Numbered from the stretch's first letter, positions 33,824-43,632 are shown. The stretch: 50,116 nt of DNA from Saprospiraceae bacterium (GCA_027488935.1 JAIYAP010000064.1:1-50116); one strand, 5' to 3'. Notes: generated from the sequence alone by a model not told the origin. Numbers and translations are program-made.

Positions 33824-34030
33824 ATGACCTACAAGCAATTCAAAACAAACATTAAGTGTGCCGCATGCGTAGAAAAAGTACGTTCGGCACTGGACAACAG
33901 CGTTGGACAAGACCAATGGAGTGTTGATTTACAATCTCCAGCGCGTATATTAAGCATCCCAGAGGAGGTATCTACAGCGCAGGTGGTATCGGCTTTGGAG
34001 GCTGTAGGTTATCAGGCCGAACCTGCCTAG
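33824..34030 (+). CDS. Small heavy-metal-associated (HMA) domain protein
   Basis: 68 residues, a single ferredoxin-like HMA fold with the metal site KCAACVEKV (CxxC) near residue 12 and the usual closing VVSALEAVGYQAEP. Size matches CopZ-like copper chaperones, but the strand before the CxxC lacks the common M-x-C form, so the ion is uncertain. Eight bp after the Omp28-like gene, probably same transcript. Confidence 0.88.
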   Translation: MTYKQFKTNIKCAACVEKVRSALDNSVGQDQWSVDLQSPARILSIPEEVSTAQVVSALEAVGYQAEPA

Positions 34031-34169
34031 ATGCGAGTAATGACCGTCCGATTAATTACAATGATAAAAATTACCCCATTTGAAATTTTTAGTCATCAAA
34101 TCAATTCCGATTTCGGGGCACCTTTGTGCGTCAATAGATTAAGAATGACAATGACAGGGTAGTTTTTTG

Positions 34170-34204
34170 AGCCCGTTCGTCGATAGGATGAACGGGCTTT
34201 TTTA
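34170..34204. terminator. Bidirectional terminator
   Basis: Arms agcccgttc (34170-34178) and gaacgggct (34190-34198) are perfect, followed by seven T rightward and preceded by TTTTTT/AAAAAA-type sequence that would serve leftward transcripts as well. It closes the leftward gene ending at 34224. Confidence 0.85.
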
Positions 34205-34223
34205 TTTTTCGGAAAGGCACTGG

Positions 34224-35156
34224 CTATTTTGACAAGCGGAAGCTGGACGCGCCCAGCAAGCCTTTATCGCAATAAATGGCGGCTACATAATTACCTGCGG
34301 CAAGTTTTTCCTCCAATTTATATACAAAAGAGAGGCGTTGGGTTGGGCCGAGGTTTACGGGGCGGGTTTGGAGCGCAATAATCGGGATGTCTCCTGCCGG
34401 AGCGTGAACGGTAATACTGGTTGGGTTGGACGATGCGATTGGTTTGCCGTTCGCATCTGTGATGCTCAGATACAGTTTTTGAATGCCCTGAAAAGGTTTG
34501 GGTACATCGGCGAGGTCGAAGCTAATCGACAATTCGCGTGCTTTTTTGGCCCTTGCAGTGAGTTTATCGCCTTTGCGGCCTACTTCCACTTTGAAAGCGC
34601 TGCCTTTAAAGGTGGCCGATTGTGTCCGACGAATTTGCTCTTCCAGTTTTTTAGCCAGGTCGTCTACTTGAGCGGTCAATTGGCCGTTAGAGTCTTTTAA
34701 GCCCGTATTTTCTTCCTTCAATGCGGCATTTTCGGCCTTTAATTGCTCGTTTTCGGCTTTCAAGACCGCGATGATGGTTTCATATTCGGTTTTGGTTTTC
34801 TGCAAACTTTCGATTTGCGCCCGTAGTTCCAGGATGGTTCGGGAATTTTGTGCCTTCAATTTTTTGATGGTCGCCTCGGTGGAGGCCGCCAAATTGGAGG
34901 TAACAGAAGCTTTACTGATGAGCGATTCGTTTTCGAGGCGTAAATCAGCAAATGCATTTTGCAAACTGTCCAGACTGAGTTCCAGTTTGACTTTAAGGTT
35001 GCTCAGGGAATCGATGGTCACTTGCTGTTCCTGTGTTTTGAGCAAATATCCGCCACTTTGACGCCAAAAGATGACAGCCGCGACAGATGAAAGCAAAAAC
35101 AGGATGGTAATAATAATGGCGTACGTTCGAGTTCCTTGATTTTGAGAATGTTCCAT
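34224..35156 (-). CDS. Membrane-anchored coiled-coil protein
   Basis: 310 residues. One transmembrane helix at about 12-31 (YAIIITILFLLSSVAAVIFW), then a long coiled coil (about 40-175) rich in Leu, Glu and Lys with runs such as LKAENEQLKAENAALKEEN. The last 130 residues form a beta-rich domain (FKVEVGRKGDKLTARAKKA, LYLSITDANGKPIAS, VHAPAGDIPII). No enzymatic motif. The topology suggests a periplasmic rod with a globular head. Divergent from the giant adhesin; a functional link is unproven. Confidence 0.85.
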   Translation of the reverse strand: MEHSQNQGTRTYAIIITILFLLSSVAAVIFWRQSGGYLLKTQEQQVTIDSLSNLKVKLELSLDSLQNAFADLRLENESLISKASVTSNLAASTEATIKKLKAQNSRTILELRAQIESLQKTKTEYETIIAVLKAENEQLKAENAALKEENTGLKDSNGQLTAQVDDLAKKLEEQIRRTQSATFKGSAFKVEVGRKGDKLTARAKKARELSISFDLADVPKPFQGIQKLYLSITDANGKPIASSNPTSITVHAPAGDIPIIALQTRPVNLGPTQRLSFVYKLEEKLAAGNYVAAIYCDKGLLGASSFRLSK

Positions 35157-35337
35157 GAAAATGATTTATGGTATGTAAAAAGGTTATGTTCGGATAACAA
35201 AGCGTTTGGGGCTTCATTTTTTGTGCCAAAACGACCGCAAACACCAATTCTTTTAAAAAAACGGCAAAATACGGGGTTATACAAAAATATTGCACAATAA
35301 GTTTAAGTATCGAGACCAGCATAAATAACTGCAGCAA

Positions 35338-35354
35338 ATGACTAATTTAGTCAT
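35338..35354. promoter_or_regulatory. Palindrome in the intergenic region before the adhesin
   Basis: atgacta-att-tagtcat is a perfect 7-bp inverted repeat 97 bp before the adhesin ATG. It could be an operator; no regulator was identified nearby. The rest of 35157-35450 is AT-rich and has no gene; a leftward TATTTTTG box at 35282-35289 may serve the coiled-coil gene. Confidence 0.4.
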
Positions 35355-35450
35355 AACATACACAAATTTAGTTAAAATTAGCAATTCGGCAGGGAATTTG
35401 CAAGTATTCTCTTCCGAACCGATTGTTTTTTCATTTAATAACGACATTCC

Positions 35451-38400
35451 ATGACTCGATCCTTCCTATCCTTGGCATTTTTATGCCTTATCTGCGCATT
35501 TTCCTTTGCTAACAATCTAAATCCGATTGCTCTTGCCGTCCAGGTTGATTCTGTGCAGGATGTTGATTGCTTGCATGCAAATGGTGCCATTTACGTTTCA
35601 CCCATTGGCGGCACGCCTGCCTACGTTTTCCTCTGGAATACGGGTGCAACTTCTGCCACGATCACCAATTTGATCCCAGGTACCTATACGGTTACGATTA
35701 CCGATGCAGAATCCAATACTGCCTCGAGTACAATTGTAGTCAATTCCAACCTAACACTTCCGACCGCAGATGCAGGAGACCCACTCCTCCTCACCTGTTC
35801 CAATTCGACCGATACGCTGAGCGGCATGGGCTCCGTTGGCATGCAATACACCTATTTATGGTCGGTAAGCAATGGCGGCAAAATTGTTTCAGGCGGTCAA
35901 TCGCTCACGCCAATTATTGGCAATATTGGCAATTACACCTTGGTGGTAACCGACCAAAGCAATGGATGCACGGCTTCAGATGTTACCACGGTGACCTCCA
36001 CGTATGTATCGCCGGTAGCCACCGCAACGGGCGGCTTAATCAATTGTACCTTACCTCAACGAGCCCTTTCGGTGGTGTTTGACACCTTGAATACCAAATT
36101 TATCTGGAACGGCCCCAACGGATTTTCGTCCCTGTTGCGCGCTCCTGTGGTAAGTGTAGGTGGTAACTATATTTTTAAATTAACAGATACCCTAACGGGT
36201 TGCATCACGCTTTCTACGGCTGTGGTTACAGCCAATTTTACCCAACCTGATGCATTGGCGAATGGCGGTGGCACCCTCACCTGTGCCATGCCCAATTTGC
36301 AATTAATGGGTGTTTCGATCACCCCAGGTGTCAATTACAAGTGGACTGGCCCAGGAACTTACACGTCTGCTCAGCAAAACCCGGTCGTAAGTTTGGTTGG
36401 AACCTACACACTGATTGTTACGAACCCAGTCAATGGTTGTACCAACAGTGATACAGAAGTAGTTTTAGGCAATTTTGCTGCACCTGTAGTCAGTATTTCG
36501 CCTCCCAATACCCTTACTTGTACTTTGCTAAGTATTCAATTGCAATCTAATTCCTCCATTTCTACCGTAACGTATATGTGGAGTGGTCCCAATGGATTTT
36601 CTTCCAGCCAACAAAATCCAATTGTAACCGTACCAGGACCGTACCGAGTAACCGTCACCAATACCCAAAATGGTTGTACCGGCACGGCGGGCGCAACGGT
36701 TTTACAAAATATCACCACACCGAATATTTCGGCAAGCGGTGGGGTAAAAACTTGTGTGAATCCAACGGTAACACTGGTGGGCAACTCCACTACGCCCGGG
36801 GTAATCTTTCTTTGGACAGGTCCTGGCGGGTTTATTTCCAGCCAAAATAATCCAACGGTGAGTGTTGTGGGCATTTATACCTTAAAAGTGACCAATCCCG
36901 TTAATGGATGCACCGCACTGGCCACGGCGCAGGTATCTCAAAATACAACGCCTCCCAACTTAACAACCTCCATTGGAAGCGGTGTTTTGACCTGTACAAC
37001 CCCAAACATTACGATTACGGCCAATTCGACTACCCAGGGTGCCACATTTAGCTGGACCGGGCCAAATAATTTTACGTCCAGTATTGCCAATCCTTCCGTG
37101 GGTGTGGGTGGCTACTACTACCCTACTGTAACCAATCCTGTCAATGGTTGTACCAGTGCATCCTCGGTGTACATTACGGAAAATAAAACGCCGCCTTTTT
37201 CCTATGCCGGCGAAGATCGTTATTTGAATTGCAACTTTAATACGGTTATTTTAAATGGCTCTTTTTCTTCTACCGGTGTCAACTTTTCCTATTTATGGAC
37301 TACCACTAACGGGAATATTTTATCGGGTGCTAATACGGCATACCTTTCGGTAGATGCCCCTGGGCTTTACACCTTGCAGGTAACCAACGCACAAAATGGT
37401 TGCAAATCAAAAGACAGTACCATCGTGGAAACAGTTCCACCTTTAAGTGCCAATATTTCGCAAAATGTATCGGTTTCTTGCAGTGGCGGTTCCGATGGCA
37501 AACTTACTGCACTAGGCGTTGGTGGCTCTGAAGTTTATACTTACAGTTGGTCTTCCGGGGTAAATGCCGCGTCTATTACCGGGCTAATGGCAGGAACCTA
37601 TACCGTTACCGTCGTCGATAACCAAGGATGCAGTGCAACCAATACGGCTACTGTTGAACAATTGATTTTACTGGCGCCTGTTTCTGCAACAAACCAAACA
37701 GCGCCTGGGGTCAACAACGGCTCTGCCTCGGTATTTCCAGCCGGTGGCACGCCGCCTTACACGGTCAAATGGAGCAATAATCAAATGGTAAATACCATTT
37801 TTAACCTGGCTCCTGGTTCTTACACGGTTACCGTGACCGATTCCAAAGGCTGTACCATTGTAAAAAGTACCAATGTGGTGGCCGCAAACTGTACCATCGC
37901 TGGCACGATCAGCGGTACCAACCTCAATTGTTTCGGCACCAACAGTGGATCGGCCAGTATTACCGTTACGGGCGCTGCCAATCCGGTTGTTTATGCCTGG
38001 TCTAATAACGCAACCACGGCAAGTATTTCAAACCTTGCACCCGGTACTTATACCGTAACCGTAACCGATATTGCCAGTTGCAAGGTTGTACAAACCACCA
38101 ATATCACTAGTCCACCCGCTCTTGCCACAAACATAGCTACACAAAGCAACATTCTTTGCCCCAATGCTGGCAATGGCGCGCTCTCCGCGGGCGTTACTGG
38201 TGGCACACAGCCTTATACTTATAAATGGTCGAACGGACCAACCACGTTAAGCAATGCCAACTTACAGCCTGGTAATTATACTTTTACGGCCACCGATGCA
38301 AAAGGTTGTACGGCTACGTTGAGTGCACAAATCACCAGTCCGCAACCCATTTCATTGACCATTTCCAGTCAAACCAATGTTGCTTGTTTGGGTGCAAACA

Positions 38401-40259
38401 TTGGTGCGCTTTCGATTTCAACCGCAGGTGGCACGACACCGTTTACCTACCTTTGGTCGAATGGCAATAGTACTGCGAGTTTGAGCAACCTGGCCAGTGG
38501 AACCTACACCGTAACGGCTACAGATGCCAATAGTTGTACTAAAACCACCACTGGACAGATCATCATAACTGACCAAACCGCTCCGGTTTTAAAGTTAAAA
38601 AATGCAACGGTCGATTTGGGCAATGATGGTACCGTTTCGTTGACTGCTGGGTTGTTTGACAATGGTAGCAGTGATGTAGATTGCGGAATCGCCAACTGGA
38701 GTATCAGTCCAACGGTGTTTAACTGTAGTCAACTAGGCATACACACCGTAACACTTACCGCCACCGATGTGAACGGCAACAGCAGTACTGGAACGGCCAT
38801 CGTGACCATACAAGACAATATTGTACCTTCTCTGACTTGTCCGGGGAATGTTCAGGTCAGTTCCTGCAACAACACGGTTACTTATAATCAGCCATCTATT
38901 ACGGATAATTGTACCGTAAATCTGGCTCAGTTAACACTTGTGAATGGCCAGCCTTCTGGTTCAACCTTCCAAAGCGGCACCAGCACCCAGTTGTTTCGAT
39001 ATACAGATGCTGCAGGAAACAAAGGAGAATGCAGTTTTAATATTACGGTAGGCGCAGCAGTAACGGTGAATCCAATGATCAAAAATGCCAATTGTAATGC
39101 CTGTGATGGACAAGTGGTGCTTACACAAACTGCTGGCAGCAACGCTAGTTTCTCCTGGAGCAATGGCCAGGGTGGCACCACCATCACCAATTTGTGTCCA
39201 GGTGATTACACAGTTACGATTACCGATTCGGATGCCTGCATTCAGATTAAACACTACTCGTTAACGGTTGGTGAAGATAATTTCCCGCCTACCATGGCTT
39301 GTCCAAACAACATTACCCTGGCCGCCTGCAATACGACATTGACTTATGCAATGCCAACGGTCAATGATAATTGCCAGGTAGACCCGGGATTGATTCAGTT
39401 GTTGACGGGGCTACCTTCGGGCGCTACCTTCCCGGCAGGCGTATCTACCCAAACCTTTTCTTACACCGATGGCGGTGGCAATAATGTACAATGTACGTTT
39501 ACGGTCACAGCGCTGGCTTTCCCTGATTTGGCGCCAGAAGTGACCCACGCTACTTGTGCCAACAACTGTAACGGTACCATTTTGCTGAAGCCAGCGGGTG
39601 GCAACGGACCATTTCAATACCAATGGAGCAACGGACAGGGCGGGGTGCAAATCATCAACCTTTGTGCAGGAAATTATACGGTAAATGTCATTGATGCCAG
39701 CAATTGCATCCAGTCAACCACCTTTACCATCGTACAACCTCCGTCTTTGGGATTTGCAGTATCGCAAGTAATCGATGATTTTGGCGCTTTGGGCATCGGA
39801 AGTATCACCATTGTGGTTGCGGGCGGGGTACCACCTTATACCTATAACTGGACTAAAAATGGCCTACCCTTTAGCACCCAGAAAGATTTATTGAACCTCA
39901 ATCAAGGTACTTACCAGGTAACGGTTACCGACGCCAATGGCTGTACCATCGGCAGTACACCGGTGAAGGTGAGTACCAATGTAAATGCTACTTCTGAGCC
40001 AAGTTGGGCCGGTGCCATTGTACTGCAACCCAATCCGGCCTCCGATCACCTGGAATTCGTGCTGAACAGCGATGTTTCGGATGATTTGAATATTGAATTG
40101 TGCACCCAAACGGGTGTCATTGTACGCAAACAGCAATTGAAAGCCCACGATACCAACGCCCACTTTGATGTATCCGATTTACCTGCGGGTATGTGGATCG
40201 TACGTATACAGGCATCCTCGGGTGCACGTGCGACCCGCAAACTGGTCATTTTACGATAG
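35451..40259 (+). CDS. Giant SprB-repeat surface adhesin with T9SS type A sorting domain
   Basis: 1,602 residues. Signal peptide MTRSFLSLAFLCLICAFSFA, then an N-terminal SprB-type repeat; seven PKD/Ig-like repeats of about 72-80 residues, each beginning near L-x-C and closing with a V-T-x-x-x-N-G-C type motif; five further SprB repeats (GTYTVTVTD-type strands); HYR-like segments (TCPGNVQVSSCN and ACPNNITLAACN) mixed with three SprB repeats; and a T9SS type A tail (VLQPNPASDHLEFVL, LPAGMWIVRIQ). SprB proteins are gliding and adhesion filaments displayed on the cell surface. The number of repeats gives long shadow frames. The end is followed by an elaborate terminator, and the repeats may vary between strains by recombination. 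Confidence 0.95.
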   Translation: MTRSFLSLAFLCLICAFSFANNLNPIALAVQVDSVQDVDCLHANGAIYVSPIGGTPAYVFLWNTGATSATITNLIPGTYTVTITDAESNTASSTIVVNSNLTLPTADAGDPLLLTCSNSTDTLSGMGSVGMQYTYLWSVSNGGKIVSGGQSLTPIIGNIGNYTLVVTDQSNGCTASDVTTVTSTYVSPVATATGGLINCTLPQRALSVVFDTLNTKFIWNGPNGFSSLLRAPVVSVGGNYIFKLTDTLTGCITLSTAVVTANFTQPDALANGGGTLTCAMPNLQLMGVSITPGVNYKWTGPGTYTSAQQNPVVSLVGTYTLIVTNPVNGCTNSDTEVVLGNFAAPVVSISPPNTLTCTLLSIQLQSNSSISTVTYMWSGPNGFSSSQQNPIVTVPGPYRVTVTNTQNGCTGTAGATVLQNITTPNISASGGVKTCVNPTVTLVGNSTTPGVIFLWTGPGGFISSQNNPTVSVVGIYTLKVTNPVNGCTALATAQVSQNTTPPNLTTSIGSGVLTCTTPNITITANSTTQGATFSWTGPNNFTSSIANPSVGVGGYYYPTVTNPVNGCTSASSVYITENKTPPFSYAGEDRYLNCNFNTVILNGSFSSTGVNFSYLWTTTNGNILSGANTAYLSVDAPGLYTLQVTNAQNGCKSKDSTIVETVPPLSANISQNVSVSCSGGSDGKLTALGVGGSEVYTYSWSSGVNAASITGLMAGTYTVTVVDNQGCSATNTATVEQLILLAPVSATNQTAPGVNNGSASVFPAGGTPPYTVKWSNNQMVNTIFNLAPGSYTVTVTDSKGCTIVKSTNVVAANCTIAGTISGTNLNCFGTNSGSASITVTGAANPVVYAWSNNATTASISNLAPGTYTVTVTDIASCKVVQTTNITSPPALATNIATQSNILCPNAGNGALSAGVTGGTQPYTYKWSNGPTTLSNANLQPGNYTFTATDAKGCTATLSAQITSPQPISLTISSQTNVACLGANIGALSISTAGGTTPFTYLWSNGNSTASLSNLASGTYTVTATDANSCTKTTTGQIIITDQTAPVLKLKNATVDLGNDGTVSLTAGLFDNGSSDVDCGIANWSISPTVFNCSQLGIHTVTLTATDVNGNSSTGTAIVTIQDNIVPSLTCPGNVQVSSCNNTVTYNQPSITDNCTVNLAQLTLVNGQPSGSTFQSGTSTQLFRYTDAAGNKGECSFNITVGAAVTVNPMIKNANCNACDGQVVLTQTAGSNASFSWSNGQGGTTITNLCPGDYTVTITDSDACIQIKHYSLTVGEDNFPPTMACPNNITLAACNTTLTYAMPTVNDNCQVDPGLIQLLTGLPSGATFPAGVSTQTFSYTDGGGNNVQCTFTVTALAFPDLAPEVTHATCANNCNGTILLKPAGGNGPFQYQWSNGQGGVQIINLCAGNYTVNVIDASNCIQSTTFTIVQPPSLGFAVSQVIDDFGALGIGSITIVVAGGVPPYTYNWTKNGLPFSTQKDLLNLNQGTYQVTVTDANGCTIGSTPVKVSTNVNATSEPSWAGAIVLQPNPASDHLEFVLNSDVSDDLNIELCTQTGVIVRKQQLKAHDTNAHFDVSDLPAGMWIVRIQASSGARATRKLVILR

Positions 40260-40302
40260 AACACCATTAAAGGCTCGATTTGAATATCAGCCTTGATACG
40301 TT

Positions 40303-40381
40303 GCCCACCATCGACGATCCATGTTATCCGTATTTTTAAAAAATACGCGTGCTTACTGGATCAGCGCTGGTGGGCTTTTTT
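40303..40381 (+). terminator. Three-tier stem-loop terminator after the adhesin
   Basis: Three nested perfect stems: gcccacca (40303-40310) with tggtgggc (40368-40375), gatcc (40316-40320) with ggatc (40358-40362), and cgtattttt (40329-40337) with aaaaatacg (40339-40347). A run of six T follows (40376-40381). The internal loops tcgac/agcgc are left unpaired. Confidence 0.75.
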
Positions 40382-40479
40382 ATGCAAATTTTAAGCAAAT
40401 CATTAAAACACCTGATTTTCATCATTGTCCGTTGATTCATGTGCATGTAACTTTCCATATTATAAAAGCACATACTGCC

Positions 40480-40770
40480 ATGAAACAAGCAAACACGAAT
40501 TTAGACCTTTGGATGCGTCAAAACGCGCATGTCCGCACAGGAGAACCATTTCAGTGTGACGGTTATTCCTGCATTCCGGTGTTCTCTGAAAATAAAGACA
40601 ATAAACAGATCGCATTCTTACTCTCCAAAGATGACGCGCTCTTGCTGGTGTATCAAGATGCGCTGTTGCCAGAAGACCGAAGTATATGGGTACAGGTTTG
40701 GCGCGCATATCACAAAAATGGAAGCGAACTGATGGAAGCGATGGCCCCCAGTGAAACCTGGTTTGGTTAA
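40480..40770 (+). CDS. Small hypothetical protein
   Basis: 96 residues from ATG at 40480; the longer in-frame extension upstream runs through the terminator stem and is not credible. Sequence starts MKQANTNLDLWMRQNAHVRT and has a mixed charged beta pattern (IAFLLSKDDALLLVYQD, WVQVWRAYHKNG). No signal peptide or known motif. It precedes the membrane protein at 40783 by 12 bp, so they are probably one transcript. Confidence 0.65.
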   Translation: MKQANTNLDLWMRQNAHVRTGEPFQCDGYSCIPVFSENKDNKQIAFLLSKDDALLLVYQDALLPEDRSIWVQVWRAYHKNGSELMEAMAPSETWFG

Positions 40771-40782
40771 TATGGTCGTGCA

Positions 40783-41373
40783 ATGGAAAACAGGAAAAAA
40801 TCGGGATTACAGATTCGGCGTTTATGGCTGGAAATTGGGCAGCCGATCGGCTTTGACACCCCTTCTGATGACGAATTAGCGGACTATGACCGCAGATTTT
40901 TCCGTATATTGCATAAACATCTAGCCCTGTTGGGTTGGTGGAGTATCCTTTGCTTGCTGGGTAGTGCAGGGGGGCTTTGGTTGAGTTCCGGTATATATTA
41001 CTATTTTTTGGTGATGAGTTTTGTATGGGGCGGAATCAACTTTGGCTTCACATTGGCCATTTTTCAACATGCATTTTTTAAAAAATTTCGCAGCGGAGAC
41101 TTATTTGAGCGTTTTCAAATACATGGTCACGTTCAATCCGTGATGTTTTTGAACATTGGAATCGACAGCGCCTATATTTTTGTAGGCTGTTGGTTGCGCG
41201 AACACAGTTTTCGCTGCGGCGAGGAGTACGCTGAATTATGGGCTGGTTTTGGCTGGGCAATTATCGTTCAGGGTGTGTTTTTGATGGTGCAAGACAGTTG
41301 GTTTGCCCGCTTGCACCACCGCAACTTTATCAAAGCAAGGCCCTACTTACAGGAAATGCTTAAAAGGGAATAA
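40783..41373 (+). CDS. Four-helix membrane protein, DUF6992-like
   Basis: 196 residues. Hydrophobic helices at about 46-62, 72-94, 118-138 and 152-166. The pattern WWSILCLLGSAGGLW, MSFVWGGINFGFTLAIF, MFLNIGIDSAYIFVGCWLRE and GFGWAIIVQGVFLMVQD resembles the DUF6992 family from memory. Function unknown. Convergent with the acidic-protein gene seven bp away. Confidence 0.75.
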   Translation: MENRKKSGLQIRRLWLEIGQPIGFDTPSDDELADYDRRFFRILHKHLALLGWWSILCLLGSAGGLWLSSGIYYYFLVMSFVWGGINFGFTLAIFQHAFFKKFRSGDLFERFQIHGHVQSVMFLNIGIDSAYIFVGCWLREHSFRCGEEYAELWAGFGWAIIVQGVFLMVQDSWFARLHHRNFIKARPYLQEMLKRE

Positions 41374-41380
41374 AGACCAA

Positions 41381-41704
41381 CTATTCAGGCTCGTCTTCGA
41401 AATCGTCTTCGAAATCCATTTCTTCGCCTTCTTCAAATGGTGCATTTTCGCCATCTTCGAACGCATCCAGGTCATCCCCTTCTAGATCCTCTTCTGCAAA
41501 AAGATCCTCCTCGTCGAGGTCATCCCCGTACAAATCAAATTCGTTTTCTTCTTCTTCTTCGTCCAAATCAAAGGAATCATCCTGTTCATCCTCCAAGTCA
41601 TCGTCATCGGCTGCTAGCAGGTATATTGTTTGAAATACGGTAGGGGCACCATGGGGAGCAAGTGCCAATGCTTGATTGTCCATCATTTTTGAAATAGCCA
41701 TCAT
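41381..41704 (-). CDS. Extremely acidic Asp/Glu-rich protein
   Basis: 107 residues from the ATG at 41704 (41701 also possible). After a short N terminus (SKMMDNQALALAPHGAPTVF) nearly the whole protein is Asp, Glu, Leu and Phe, with uninterrupted acidic runs such as ADDDDLEDEQDD and DLDEEEEENEFDL. Predicted isoelectric point is extremely low and structure probably disordered without ligand. Such chains often bind calcium, iron or basic proteins. It is divergent from the VIT-type transporter with its own TATTTTTG box. Family not recognised; could also be a disordered RNA-polymerase delta-like protein. Confidence 0.7.
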   Translation of the reverse strand: MMAISKMMDNQALALAPHGAPTVFQTIYLLAADDDDLEDEQDDSFDLDEEEEENEFDLYGDDLDEEDLFAEEDLEGDDLDAFEDGENAPFEEGEEMDFEDDFEDEPE

Positions 41705-41754
41705 TGAAACCTTAAAAGGGTTAGGAAAACATTCGGCTTTTACCGAAATTGCGG

Positions 41755-41762
41755 CAAAAATA
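41755..41762 (-). promoter_or_regulatory. -7 box for the acidic-protein gene
   Basis: Leftward TATTTTTG, exact TAnnTTTG match, about 50 bp before the ATG at 41704. Confidence 0.5.
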
Positions 41763-41787
41763 AAAAAACTGATCATATTTACCCAAC

Positions 41788-42498
41788 ATGGATATTCATC
41801 TACACCACGAAGAGCAACACCTTAAAAGTTCTGATTTTATCACCGATGTAGTCATTGGCATGTCGGACGGATTAACCGTACCGTTTGCACTCGCAGCAGG
41901 TTTGAGTGGCGCGGTTGCCAGCAATGCCTTAGTTACTACAGCGGGTATTGCTGAAATTATTGCGGGTTCAATAGCGATGGGCTTGGGCGGGTACCTTGCC
42001 GGACAAACGGAACTCGACCATTACCGCTCTGAAAAACGCCGCGAATATGAGGAGGTAGAGCGGGTACCAGAGCGCGAAAAGCAGGAAATCCGCGATGTTT
42101 TTGCAGAATATGGCTTTAGCCCCGAAATTCAGGATGTGATTACCGAGGAATTGGCCAAAGACAAGGACAAATGGGTGGAGTTTATGATGCGTTTTGAGTT
42201 GGGATTGGAAGAGCCGCATCCCAAACGCGCGACCCAAAGTGCGCTCACCATTGGCTTATCGTATATTATAGGTGGCACGATTCCGTTATTGCCCTATTTT
42301 GTCACCAATACCCCCCACGTAGGATTGGTTTATTCGGCAGTTGTAACTTTAATGTGTTTGTTTGTGTTTGGCTTTTTTAAAAGCAAAGTAACCGGGCAGC
42401 CTCCCCTACTCGGCGCCCTAAAAGTGGTGTTAATTGGCGCCGCCGCCGCAGGTGCAGCGTATGGTATTGCACAATGGATTGGCGGGGGACACGGATAA
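41788..42498 (+). CDS. VIT1/CCC1-family iron or manganese transporter
   Basis: 236 residues with five transmembrane helices: two at about 25-70 with the family pattern FITDVVIGMSDGLTVPFALAAGL and GSIAMGLGGYLAG, then a charged cytoplasmic segment of about 75 residues with Glu-rich metal-binding sites (EKRREYEEVERVPEREKQEI), then three helices at the end (TIPLLPYFV, VTLMCLFVFGFF, GAAAAGAAYGIA). The family moves Fe2+ or Mn2+ against proton exchange out of the cytoplasm. Divergent from the acidic protein gene. Confidence 0.93.
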   Translation: MDIHLHHEEQHLKSSDFITDVVIGMSDGLTVPFALAAGLSGAVASNALVTTAGIAEIIAGSIAMGLGGYLAGQTELDHYRSEKRREYEEVERVPEREKQEIRDVFAEYGFSPEIQDVITEELAKDKDKWVEFMMRFELGLEEPHPKRATQSALTIGLSYIIGGTIPLLPYFVTNTPHVGLVYSAVVTLMCLFVFGFFKSKVTGQPPLLGALKVVLIGAAAAGAAYGIAQWIGGGHG

Positions 42499-42507
42499 AT
42501 GTTCTTG

Positions 42508-43569
42508 CTATTTAGACAGAACCTCATCAACTTGCGCTTCAGAAGCCAATTCAGGTTCAGGTTGCACCCCGAATTCCTTGTTGTACAAGCCAAGCAGCAT
42601 CAATAAGACCGATATCATAATGGGTCCAAAAACGAAACCCACAAAACCGAACAACTTTAATCCGACAATAACACCAAACAGGGTGACCAGCGGGTGCGTG
42701 TCGCCTATTTTCTTTAATAACCACATCCGAGCAAGGTTATCAACCGAACCAATCACCAAAAAACCGTATGAAAGTATAAAAATAGCCTGCCCTTGCAAAC
42801 CTTGTGAAAAAAGGATCAGCGCTAAAGGAATATAGGCCAGCATGGTACCAAAAATCGGAAGCATGCCGCTGATAAATGTGACGGTTGTCCAAAGCCACAC
42901 ATCTTCGACACCGCTAAAGTAATAGGCTAAAAAACCAGCAAACCCTTGTACAATCCCCATCACCGGAATCCCGATTGCATTGGAAAAAACCAGGCTGTGT
43001 AATTGTCCGCGCACATAAATGATATTTTCAGGCTTTAAAGGCAAGGATTTGAAAAACTGGGCCTCCATTCGTTTGCCATCATTGAGCATAAACCAAAGCA
43101 ACAGGTACAATACCAGCAAGGTAATCATACCATTTAAGGTGGCATTTACAACATTTCCTGCGCTTTGTACCCCCCAATCAGTAGCCGCTTTCAGGTTTTC
43201 AGGAGTAAGTAACACCACACCGAAACGTTTTTCCTGCTCGTGAATCAGGCCTTCCAAAGATGCGATCATCGCTTGCGAATTTTGCAAAACAGGCAATACC
43301 CGCGTATTAATAATATCGACAATCATATTTAAAGGCAGCAAAATAAGCAGTGCCGAAATGATCATGAGGGTTGCTGCAGCCAGCCTTCGATTCCAACGCC
43401 ACCGTTCGGTGAGAAAAAACAAGGGATGGCGCATCAACACATAAAAGGTGTAGGCGCCTAATACTGCCGGCAAAAAGGTGAGCAGATTAGACGATAACAG
43501 ATAAAATAACGCGCCGATCAGCAGCAATAAAAATACCTGACGCAGCTGAACATTTGGAATGGCTTTCAT
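42508..43569 (-). CDS. AI-2E family (PerM-type) membrane transporter
   Basis: 353 residues from ATG at 43569. Hydrophobic segments about 10-50, 60-85, 150-175, 210-235, 240-265, 270-295 and 310-335; the family stretch VFGPIMISVLLMLLGLYNKE closes the last helix. Family members are linked to export of autoinducer-2 or Na+/H+ exchange; function here is unproven. Genes at 43633, 44172 and 44698 on the same strand lie close upstream and may be co-transcribed. Confidence 0.92.
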   Translation of the reverse strand: MKAIPNVQLRQVFLLLLIGALFYLLSSNLLTFLPAVLGAYTFYVLMRHPLFFLTERWRWNRRLAAATLMIISALLILLPLNMIVDIINTRVLPVLQNSQAMIASLEGLIHEQEKRFGVVLLTPENLKAATDWGVQSAGNVVNATLNGMITLLVLYLLLWFMLNDGKRMEAQFFKSLPLKPENIIYVRGQLHSLVFSNAIGIPVMGIVQGFAGFLAYYFSGVEDVWLWTTVTFISGMLPIFGTMLAYIPLALILFSQGLQGQAIFILSYGFLVIGSVDNLARMWLLKKIGDTHPLVTLFGVIVGLKLFGFVGFVFGPIMISVLLMLLGLYNKEFGVQPEPELASEAQVDEVLSK

Positions 43570-43632
43570 GGTGGGTGGGTTGCAAGGGTTGAATAAACCT
43601 GCACTCATAAACAAGAACGCTATCTATATTGT

